This document shows positions 1 through 4,693 of a DNA stretch of 6,714 nucleotides, in pieces. The stretch's first letter is position 1. The number at the start of each line of letters is the position of its first letter. Under the pieces are notes generated by a model. The model was not told the origin of the DNA and did no database searches. It saw only the letters and a list, made by a program, of their open reading frames with translations. Source of the DNA: Bacillota bacterium (GTDB taxonomy: Bacteria; Bacillota; Sulfobacillia; JAJZYS01; JAJYTV01). Location of the stretch: contig JAKAPV010000170.1 of assembly GCA_021806845.1 (NCBI GenBank), forward strand, positions 1-6,714, in the 5' to 3' direction. The position numbers were made by a program, and so were the translations under genes.

Positions 1-1
1 G

Positions 2-67
2 CGCTACCCGCTGTCCGACGAGGAACGTGAGGCGATCCGTTCGGCGGTCGAGGTGCATGTGATGTGA
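2..67 (+). CDS. C-terminal 21 codons of an unidentified protein (partial, runs in from the left)
   Basis: The frame starting at base 2 stays open and ends at TGA 65-67, encoding a mostly helical, charged tail (RYPLSDEEREAIRSAV, then EVHVM). No family can be named from so short a piece. The evidence that it is coding is its junction with the next gene: the stop TGA overlaps the GTG start of the lipid kinase as GTGA (64-67). The same 4-bp coupling recurs at four later junctions in this window. The kinase ribosome binding site (GAGGTG, 50-55) lies inside this reading frame. It is probably co-transcribed with the kinase and ykuS. Confidence 0.55.
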   Translation, partial: RYPLSDEEREAIRSAVEVHVM

Positions 68-1020
68 AAACCCTGTTCATCGTCAACTACGTCGCCGGAC
101 GGGGGCGCGCGCAGAAGCTCTGGCCCGGCGTGTGGCAGCGCATCCAGCCGCGCTACCCCGGCGTAGAGATGGCTGTCACGGCTGCGCCCCGGGACGGCAC
201 CCGCATTGCGCGGGACGCTGTCGCCGCCGGGTACGAGCGCGTCGTGGCGGTTGGCGGGGACGGAACCCTCGTGGAAGTTGCTGACGGCCTCCTGCATGCA
301 GGAGGCCGTACGAGTCTCGCGTTCGTCCCGGCCGGCGCCGCCTGCGACTTCCGGCGCACCTCCGGCGTTCCGGCCGACCTGGATGCCGCAGCCGTGCTCG
401 CGATGGAGGGAGAGGCCGCGCCGGCCGATCTCGGCATCGTGAACGGTGAGGCGTTCCTCAACGTGGCCGGCGTCGGTTTCGATGCCGAGGTGGCGGCCGA
501 GGACACCCGGCTGCGCTACCAATACCACTCGACGGGCACGACACCGTACCTGCGGGCCATCTTCCGCATCCTTTGGAGCTATCGGCCCCGCGAAATGGAG
601 ATCGAGCTGGATGGGGAGAAGCTCACGGGCCGCTATCTGATGGTCGCAGTGGGGAACGCGCAGTATTACGGCGGCGGCATGCGCATCACGCCGGCGGCCA
701 GCTTGAACGACGGCGAACTCGACGTCCTGCTCGCGGGCGACGTCACCATCCCGCAGACGCTGGCGCTGCTCCCGCGGCTCTACAGCGGCGGGCACCTCAG
801 CCACCCGAAGGTCTCCCTATACCGCTGCCGCGAACTGAGCATTCGGGCGGCGGAGGGCTCGATCGCCGTCCACCGCGACGGCGAGTCCCTTGGCGGTACG
901 CCGGTCACGTTCGGCGTCGCGCGGCACGCGCTGCAACTTGTGTACGGGCCGGAGCGGCCAAAGCCGATGAACTTCACCCCAAAGCGCGCTCATGCCGCAG
1001 AAGGAACCGCGGCAGAATAG
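64..1020 (+). CDS. Diacylglycerol kinase family lipid kinase (DgkB/YegS type)
   Basis: This 318-residue protein has the usual length and fold plan of the soluble diacylglycerol/sphingosine kinase family, which phosphorylates a lipid hydroxyl with ATP at the membrane surface. The nucleotide loop GGDGT is at residues 64-68. Family landmarks follow: VPAGAACDFRRT (88-99), GVGFDAEVA (136-144), YYGGGMRITPAA (201-212), NDGELDVL (215-222), HPKV (247-250) and HRDGE (270-274). The last supplies the Glu that serves as general base in DgkB-type enzymes. Two normally conserved asparagines are changed: GGDGTxNEV reads GGDGTLVEV, and GTxND reads GAACD. Catalysis could therefore be altered. The start is GTG at 64, preceded by GAGGTG with an 8-base spacer and overlapping the upstream stop. 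The next gene, ykuS, begins 22 bases after the TAG. The exact lipid substrate cannot be told; phospholipid recycling (phosphatidic acid from diacylglycerol) is the commonest role in Firmicutes. Confidence 0.88.
   Translation: MKTLFIVNYVAGRGRAQKLWPGVWQRIQPRYPGVEMAVTAAPRDGTRIARDAVAAGYERVVAVGGDGTLVEVADGLLHAGGRTSLAFVPAGAACDFRRTSGVPADLDAAAVLAMEGEAAPADLGIVNGEAFLNVAGVGFDAEVAAEDTRLRYQYHSTGTTPYLRAIFRILWSYRPREMEIELDGEKLTGRYLMVAVGNAQYYGGGMRITPAASLNDGELDVLLAGDVTIPQTLALLPRLYSGGHLSHPKVSLYRCRELSIRAAEGSIAVHRDGESLGGTPVTFGVARHALQLVYGPERPKPMNFTPKRAHAAEGTAAE
284..309. repeat. Perfect 26-bp palindrome inside the kinase gene
   Basis: The half-site ACGGCCTCCTGCA is followed at once by its exact reverse complement TGCAGGAGGCCGT, with no spacer and no mismatch. 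It encodes roughly residues 74-82 of the kinase, just after the GGDGT loop. Because it has no loop it could extrude as a cruciform or act as a dyad protein-binding site. In RNA it would fold only with the central bases unpaired. No function is known. Confidence 0.8.
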
Positions 1021-1042
1021 CCTGCGGGGAGGTGGCTCGGAG

Positions 1043-1282
1043 TTGCGCGTGGCTGTGGAAGAAGGATTGGAAGACGTCCGTCAGGCGATCGAGGACGCCG
1101 GTTGGGAAGCCGTCGACCTGGAGGACGCCCCCTTGGATGAAGTGGATGCGGTGGTCTGCACCGGCATGGATGACGACCTGATTGGCGACGAAACGACCGC
1201 GACCGAAGTGCCGGTGATCAGCGCCGACGGGCTTACGGCAGACGAAGTGGTGCGTCGGCTCTCTGCGGCGCAGCCGGACTGA
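1043..1282 (+). CDS. ykuS: YkuS-like small protein, UPF0180 family
   Basis: The 79-residue product matches the Bacillus YkuS/UPF0180 pattern in length and order. It has an N-terminal VAVEEGLEDVRQAIEDAGWE segment (a short strand, then a helix), a central VDAVVCTGMDDDLIG (34-48), and a C-terminal VPVISADGLTADEVVRRL (56-73). The family has no established biochemical function. The start is taken as TTG 1043 because GGGGAGGTGG (1026-1035), an excellent Shine-Dalgarno sequence, lies 7 bases before it and because the family begins at this point. An in-frame ATG at 992 would add 17 residues that do not look like the family and would overlap the kinase. GTG 1049 is a weaker alternative. It follows the kinase by 22 bases and is probably in its operon. 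Its last 50 bp overlap the 3' end of yyaC on the opposite strand. Confidence 0.85.
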   Translation: MRVAVEEGLEDVRQAIEDAGWEAVDLEDAPLDEVDAVVCTGMDDDLIGDETTATEVPVISADGLTADEVVRRLSAAQPD

Positions 1283-1829
1283 AGCAGAGCCTGACGGCGC
1301 TCGCGATCAGTACTGCGAGGTCATAGACCAGCGAAAGACGGGTATTCTGCAAAACGACATACTCCATAAAGCCCCCGACGTTGACGGTCGCCATCACGGC
1401 GACCTCTCCGATCGGGGGCAGTTCCTTGCGCACTCCCGCGCCCGGGCGAAGCGGCCCGCGCTGCACGAGCACGGAACCGACGCTCTCGTAATTTCCAAGG
1501 CACGCATCGACGGCGAGCACCGGGCCCTGCTGCGCGGCCCTTGTCATGGTCGGCACAAGGTCTGCGAGATTGCCTGCGTGCACAGGCGAGCGCAGGCTCC
1601 CGAACACGGTCAGCCCGGGAACAGGGGTCTGCTCGAGCAGGGTGCCGACCAGCGGCCCCAGCGCGTCGCCGGTCGAGCGGTCCGTGCCCACGCAGACGAT
1701 TGTCGCAGGGCCAGGCTGCTCGCCGGCCTCCAAGATCTCTCGGCGCAAGAGCGCCGCGAGACGCTCTGCTGCATGCGGATCCGTGGGACGCACGCGGGGG
1801 CGGAGGGGACGGACGACTTGCTCGCGCAT
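1233..1829 (-). CDS. yyaC: Sporulation protein YyaC (DUF1256, Gpr-like spore protease fold)
   Basis: The 198-residue protein carries the hallmark DUF1256 blocks: CVGTDRSTGDALGPLVG (46-62), FGSLRSPVHAGNL (76-88), VLAVDACLG (104-112), KELPPIGEVAVMATVNVGGF (135-154) and FMEYVVLQNTRLSLV (154-168). The family is related in fold to the germination protease Gpr and to hydrogenase-maturation proteases. It is found in endospore formers, where it is a forespore-expressed predicted protease. The nearby conserved acidic and His residues (D50, D55, H84, D108) fit this. The start is ATG at 1829 (reverse strand). The frame stays open further upstream, but those residues are not family-like and they cross the divergent gene. 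No Shine-Dalgarno sequence precedes the ATG; instead a -10-like TATACT sits 6 bases before it. The stop is TAA (1233-1235), inside ykuS. The tail after residue 182 is Pro/Ala/Arg rich and poorly conserved. Presence of this gene is the best sign that the host makes spores. Confidence 0.92.
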   Translation of the reverse strand: MREQVVRPLRPRVRPTDPHAAERLAALLRREILEAGEQPGPATIVCVGTDRSTGDALGPLVGTLLEQTPVPGLTVFGSLRSPVHAGNLADLVPTMTRAAQQGPVLAVDACLGNYESVGSVLVQRGPLRPGAGVRKELPPIGEVAVMATVNVGGFMEYVVLQNTRLSLVYDLAVLIASAVRLCFSPAAPQRADAPLRLP

Positions 1830-1835
1830 GTGGCG

Positions 1836-1864
1836 AGTATATGGCCGGATTCTGGCAGGTATAC
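1836..1864 (-). promoter_or_regulatory. Candidate yyaC promoter, placing transcription start at or next to the ATG
   Basis: Read on the reverse strand, TATACT (1841 down to 1836) matches the sigma-A -10 consensus at 5 of 6 positions and is followed by six bases and then the yyaC ATG. A start 6-7 bases after the -10 would fall on the A of the ATG. The hexamer 17 bases upstream is GTATAC (1864-1859), a poor sigma-A -35. It does resemble the GTATA-type -35 of forespore sigma factors, but the -10 does not match the sigma-F or sigma-G pattern well. The sigma factor is therefore undecided. Confidence 0.35.
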
Positions 1865-1880
1865 GCGGGCGCCCGCATAC
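1859..1880. repeat. GC-rich inverted repeat between yyaC and the ykvI-like gene
   Basis: GCGGGCGCCCGC (1865-1876) is a perfect 12-bp palindrome. It is flanked by GTAT (1859-1862) on the left and ATAC (1877-1880) on the right, so the dyad extends to 10 bp per arm with a two-base bulge (AC, 1863-1864). It lies in the 70-bp divergent gap. It could be an operator acting on both directions or a hairpin in the 5' leader of the ykvI-like transcript. Short GC palindromes can also arise by chance in DNA this rich in G+C. Confidence 0.4.
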
Positions 1881-1899
1881 GACTGCTCGGGGTGGAATA

Positions 1900-2913
1900 G
1901 TGGCGCTCGACATCTTCGTTGCGACCCTCGCAGCCGTCCTCGGCGCCGGCTTTGCCTCCGGTCGCGAGGTCTGGGTGTTCTTCGGGGTGCATGGACCGTG
2001 GGCGCCCGTCCTTGGCGCCTTCGCCACGACGCTGCTGGCAGCTGCGGCCTACCGTACGACGCAGCGGGCCATGCGGGACGCCGACCCCTTTGGAACGCTC
2101 TTTGGCAGATACCGCGCGCCTGCGCGCCTAGTGCTCTCCCTGTTCAGCCTCCTGACCTTCGCGGCGGTGGTCGCAGTGCTGGGCAGCCTGGGGCACGCCT
2201 ACTGGGGAATCCCGCAGTGGGCCGGCTCGCTCGTGTCGGCGGCGATCGCTGCAGGACTTGCGGCAGCGGGACACTACTGGCAGCGGCGCCTGCAGGGACT
2301 CCTGCTGTCTGGGGTCCTGCTGTGCGTATTCCTCGCCTCGGCCCTCGCGATGGGCAGGCCATCCGCCCCCCTACACGTCCAGGGGACTGCCGTGCCTTGG
2401 GGAGCCGCCGTCGGGGTGTTCGGTTTTGTCGCCTATAATATCGCGCTGGCTGCAGACGGCATCGCGCGCAGCGCTGTGCGCGGCGCGAACGCCGGACCGG
2501 CCTTTGCGGCCGCAGGTGGACTGATGGCCGGGGTCCTGCTAACGTTGGAGGCGACAGCCCTCTCGCGCCACGGAGCGCTCGTTGGACATGCCGACCTCCC
2601 GCTTGTGGTGCTTGCGGCATCCATCCACGGCCTGCTAGGGGCGGTCGTCGCGGTCACCGTGCTGCTGGCCGGCCTGTCGGCAGCCTCTTCTTTCGCCGTC
2701 GGCGCGGGTCCGCACGTGCGAGGACCGTGGGGCTCGGCCGCGGCAGCCTTCGCTCTGTCGCTGATTGGCGTACAAGGAATCGTCGACCGCGGTTATCCGC
2801 TGATGGCCGCTGTCGCAGGAATTTGGCTCGGGCTCTTGTTCTGGGCACCTCCCAAGCGGCGCATCACCGTCATTTGCAAGGCGGCACGCGCGCACTCTTT
2901 TAGGGGACGGTGA
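1900..2913 (+). CDS. YkvI-like multi-spanning membrane protein (COG3949)
   Basis: The 337-residue product is strongly hydrophobic, with about ten membrane segments (roughly residues 5-19, 34-50, 77-96, 107-123, 133-150, 167-185, 200-218, 234-258, 275-292 and 299-316). Its first segment holds GAGFASGREVWVFF (15-28). This is the signature of the YkvI family, placed near LeuT-fold transporters, where such a glycine-rich break in helix 1 often shapes a binding site. The substrate is unknown. The C-terminal 20 residues are basic and likely cytosolic. The start is taken as GTG 1900, four bases after GGGGTGG (1889-1895). The frame is open for another 350 bases upstream, but that stretch is antisense to yyaC and not membrane-like. 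The stop TGA overlaps the GTG of the next gene (GTGA, 2910-2913). It is the first gene of a five-gene run. Confidence 0.8.
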   Translation: MALDIFVATLAAVLGAGFASGREVWVFFGVHGPWAPVLGAFATTLLAAAAYRTTQRAMRDADPFGTLFGRYRAPARLVLSLFSLLTFAAVVAVLGSLGHAYWGIPQWAGSLVSAAIAAGLAAAGHYWQRRLQGLLLSGVLLCVFLASALAMGRPSAPLHVQGTAVPWGAAVGVFGFVAYNIALAADGIARSAVRGANAGPAFAAAGGLMAGVLLTLEATALSRHGALVGHADLPLVVLAASIHGLLGAVVAVTVLLAGLSAASSFAVGAGPHVRGPWGSAAAAFALSLIGVQGIVDRGYPLMAAVAGIWLGLLFWAPPKRRITVICKAARAHSFRGR

Positions 2914-3458
2914 GTCATCTGGCGGCATCCAGTGAAGCCGAGGCGATCTACGCCAAGGCCCTGCGACTGGAAACGAAGATCGGCGGGCTCGACGAGGCAG
3001 AGAAACTGTACCGCCGTTTTTGGGAACTTGCGCCCGAGGATCCGCGTGGCCCGAACAAGGTCGGGGTGTGCTGCGCGCTGCGCGGCAACCTGGACGGCGC
3101 GGAGGAACACTTTCAGAAGGCCCTCGAGCTGGATCCGCAGTATCCGCCGGCACTCACGAACCTCGGCAATGTCCTGCTGGAGCGCAACAACCTCGAAGGA
3201 GCGGTCGTGCGCTACGAGGAAGCGCTGCGATATGACCCGGACTACTCGGCCGCCCACAACAACCTTGCGGCCGCGCTCAAGCGCATGGGCAGCATCCGGC
3301 CCGCGGTGCAGCATCTAAGGCAGGCGCAGCGCTCCATGCGCAAGGAGGACCGGGAAGCGGCCCGCAAGGACGCGCAGCGGGGCTGCGGATCGAGCGGTTC
3401 GAAGGCAGTCATTCTGCTGGCTGCCGGAGTTCTCACGTACGGAGTATTCTGGCGGTGA
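2910..3458 (+). CDS. Tail-anchored TPR (tetratricopeptide repeat) protein
   Basis: The 182-residue protein consists of about four 34-residue TPR units (about 12-45, 46-79, 80-113, 114-147). Their endings match the TPR consensus, for example AEEHFQKALELDPQYPPAL (64-82) and AVVRYEEALRYDPDYSAAH (98-116), each followed by an NLG/NLA-type helix. After a highly charged linker (about 141-158) comes one hydrophobic segment, AVILLAAGVLTYGVFW (166-181), ending one residue before the C-terminus. The repeats would thus face the cytosol on a C-terminal anchor. There is no signal peptide. The likely role is a protein-protein scaffold at the membrane; partners are unknown, but the flanking membrane proteins are obvious candidates. 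The start is GTG 2910 within GTGA, with AGGGGA (2902-2907) upstream. The stop overlaps the next start in the same way (3455-3458). Confidence 0.85.
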   Translation: MSHLAASSEAEAIYAKALRLETKIGGLDEAEKLYRRFWELAPEDPRGPNKVGVCCALRGNLDGAEEHFQKALELDPQYPPALTNLGNVLLERNNLEGAVVRYEEALRYDPDYSAAHNNLAAALKRMGSIRPAVQHLRQAQRSMRKEDREAARKDAQRGCGSSGSKAVILLAAGVLTYGVFWR

Positions 3459-3784
3459 GGTCCCTCTTGCGGCTGCTGGCGGCCGCGATCGCGGCATACC
3501 TCGTGACGCGGCAGTTCTCCGCGCTCCCATACTGGGCGCTCGTGCTGTCGACCTTCGTCGCGGCCGGCATTGCAGCCGCTATCGTCCGGGAGATCTTCTC
3601 GCCGCCGCCAAGAGCGATCCTGGGCCTTGTCCCCGACATCGTCACCCCGATCGTGCTCGCGGTCCTGATGCTGCTGGCGGTGCGGGCGTTCGGTCACAGC
3701 CAGCAGCCGACATCCGTGATACCCGCACTCGTCTGGCCGTTTGTGGATCTCTGGCGACCGCTTCGAAGGGGGGGATCGCACTGA
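3455..3784 (+). CDS. Small three-helix membrane protein, family not recognised
   Basis: This 109-residue product has three hydrophobic segments (about 3-18, 25-43 and 61-79), a PPPR turn (50-53) between the second and third, and a basic C-terminal tail (RPLRRGG, 101-107). I do not recognise a family. Support for it being real comes from its setting: its GTG start overlaps the TPR stop as GTGA (3455-3458), its TGA stop overlaps the start of the cvpA-like gene as CTGA (3781-3784), and its composition is that of an inner-membrane protein. A weak GGAG (3441-3444) lies 10 bases before the start, so translation may depend on coupling. It probably works with the TPR and CvpA-like neighbours, but this is inference. 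Confidence 0.7.
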   Translation: MRSLLRLLAAAIAAYLVTRQFSALPYWALVLSTFVAAGIAAAIVREIFSPPPRAILGLVPDIVTPIVLAVLMLLAVRAFGHSQQPTSVIPALVWPFVDLWRPLRRGGSH

Positions 3785-4359
3785 AGCCGTTTGACATCCT
3801 GCTGGTCGTCATGATCGTGCTCGCCGCATTCCGCGGATTCGGACGCGGACTCCTCGGCATGGCCGTTGGACTCGCTGGCTTCCTGATCGCCATCGTGATC
3901 GCGCGGGTCGCGTATCTCCCGTTCGCCCGCTTCCTCGACGCCCGCTTCGGCTTCGCCAAAGCTGTGCAGGCCATGCTGTTGCACGCCCTCCCGGCGGGGA
4001 GCCTGCTGATTCCTGGTATTTCCCAAAATTTAGCAGCAACAACCGACGCCGTCGTCACCGCGATCGCGTTCCTGGTCATCCTGTTTGTCGCGGAAGTGGT
4101 GCTCGGACTGGTCGGAGGGCAGATCGCCAGCATCCCGAATTACATTCCGGTGCTCGGATCCGTCAACCGGGCGCTGGGCTTCGTCTTTGGAGCCCTTGAA
4201 TCTGCTGCGTTCATCGCGGCCGTGCTGCTGCTGATCGAACCGCTCGCGCACGCGGACGCGTTCGGCGGTCTCTCGCACTACGTGACTGGAGCGCCGCTGG
4301 CGCACTACCTTTGGGTGACGGCGCAGCGCTTCGCCCCGCTGCTCGGAAGGCTCCCTTGA
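3781..4359 (+). CDS. CvpA family membrane protein, apparent CTG start
   Basis: The 192-residue product fits the CvpA (colicin V production) family. It has an N-terminal hydrophobic helix beginning KPFDILLVVMIVLAAFRGF (2-20) followed by GRGLLG, then further membrane segments (about 28-45, 90-112 and 131-152). The family-typical block near the end is VLGSVNRALGFVFGALESAA (124-143). The family is linked to colicin V export and envelope stress in other bacteria; its mechanism is not settled. The start is taken as CTG 3781 because the run GGGGGGGA (3768-3775) is spaced 5 bases before it, because it reproduces the NTGA overlap of its neighbours, and because the family N-terminus begins just there. 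The first ATG (3811) has no Shine-Dalgarno sequence and would cut into the first helix. Codons 79-87 are oddly AT-rich. Confidence 0.82.
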   Translation: MKPFDILLVVMIVLAAFRGFGRGLLGMAVGLAGFLIAIVIARVAYLPFARFLDARFGFAKAVQAMLLHALPAGSLLIPGISQNLAATTDAVVTAIAFLVILFVAEVVLGLVGGQIASIPNYIPVLGSVNRALGFVFGALESAAFIAAVLLLIEPLAHADAFGGLSHYVTGAPLAHYLWVTAQRFAPLLGRLP

Positions 4360-4580
4360 GTCGGCGCCCTCCGCTCGAACTGCGCGTCGGCGACGTCGTG
4401 CGCACGAGAAAGGCCCACCCTTGCGGCAATGACACCTGGGAGATCACGCGCACGGGCGCCGACATCGGCATCCGCTGCACAGGATGCAAACGGCACGTGT
4501 TCCTGCCCCGCGTGAAGCTCGAGCAGCGCATCCGGGAGTTCATCTCGCGCGGTCCGGCGGCGAGCCCGCCGCAGCCATGA
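4356..4580 (+). CDS. DUF951 family protein (YyzM-like)
   Basis: The 74-residue product shows the full DUF951 signature: LRVGDVVRTRKAHPCGNDTW (9-28), then EITRTGADIGIRCTGC (29-44), then VFLPR (48-52). Cys23, Cys41 and Cys44 could bind metal with a further ligand such as His21, but this is inference. The family is a small, widely kept Firmicutes protein of unknown function, commonly found just upstream of rpsF, as here. The start is TTG 4356, which overlaps the cvpA-like stop as TTGA (4356-4359) and has GGAAGG (4345-4350) 5 bases ahead. An in-frame ATG at 4311 would add 15 non-family residues inside the preceding gene. The C-terminus is a Pro/Ala-rich tail. The stop lies only four bases before the -35 of the rpsF promoter. 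Confidence 0.88.
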   Translation: MSRRPPLELRVGDVVRTRKAHPCGNDTWEITRTGADIGIRCTGCKRHVFLPRVKLEQRIREFISRGPAASPPQP

Positions 4581-4584
4581 CGCA

Positions 4585-4613
4585 TTGCCGACCCTGAGGT
4601 CGTCTGATATACT
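4585..4613 (+). promoter_or_regulatory. Promoter of the rpsF-ssb-rpsR operon
   Basis: TTGCCG (4585-4590; 4 of 6 to TTGACA) is followed by an exact 17-base spacer and TATACT (4608-4613; 5 of 6 to TATAAT). A TG at 4605-4606 makes an extended -10. Transcription would begin near 4620, giving a leader of about 75 bases. It is the best sigma-A-type promoter in the window and sits where the ribosomal operon needs one. Confidence 0.75.
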
Positions 4614-4620
4614 ACGGGCG

Positions 4621-4680
4621 CTCCCCGCTCCGGCACACCGGAGCCTGGCTCGTGCTTTGCTCGAGCCTGTCCGCGGGGAG
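4621..4680 (+). promoter_or_regulatory. Structured rpsF leader, possible S6:S18 autoregulatory site
   Basis: An outer stem pairs CTCCCCGC (4621-4628) with GCGGGGAG (4673-4680). Inside it are two hairpins: CTCCGG/CCGGAG (4628-4633/4638-4643, loop CACA; base 4628 can serve only one stem) and GGCTCG/CGAGCC (4647-4652/4662-4667). The whole resembles a three-way junction. The 3' strand of the outer stem contains GGAG of the rpsF Shine-Dalgarno sequence (GGAGGAGGTG, 4677-4686), so folding would mask it. rpsF leaders in many bacteria carry a CCG-containing site bound by S6:S18. A CCG lies at 4671-4673 beside the outer stem, but I cannot confirm the match to that motif. Confidence 0.55.
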
Positions 4681-4693
4681 GAGGTGAAATGAA

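Noticed and set aside
4..804. 266-codon open frame on the reverse strand
   Set aside because: It is antisense to the lipid kinase with its well-placed family motifs. The product shows no recognisable domain, and the frame is open because of third-position G/C bias.
1546..1899. Long 5' extension of the ykvI-like frame
   Set aside because: These 118 codons are mostly antisense to yyaC and encode a non-hydrophobic Arg/Ser-rich stretch. The family N-terminus starts at GTG 1900, where there is a ribosome binding site.
2434..2439. Perfect TATAAT hexamer
   Set aside because: It encodes Tyr-Asn-Ile context in the ykvI-like protein and has no acceptable -35 at 16-18 bases upstream.
4689..4691. ATG just before the rpsF TTG start
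   Set aside because: It is in a different frame from S6 and only two bases from the Shine-Dalgarno sequence; the frame it opens is short and unrelated.
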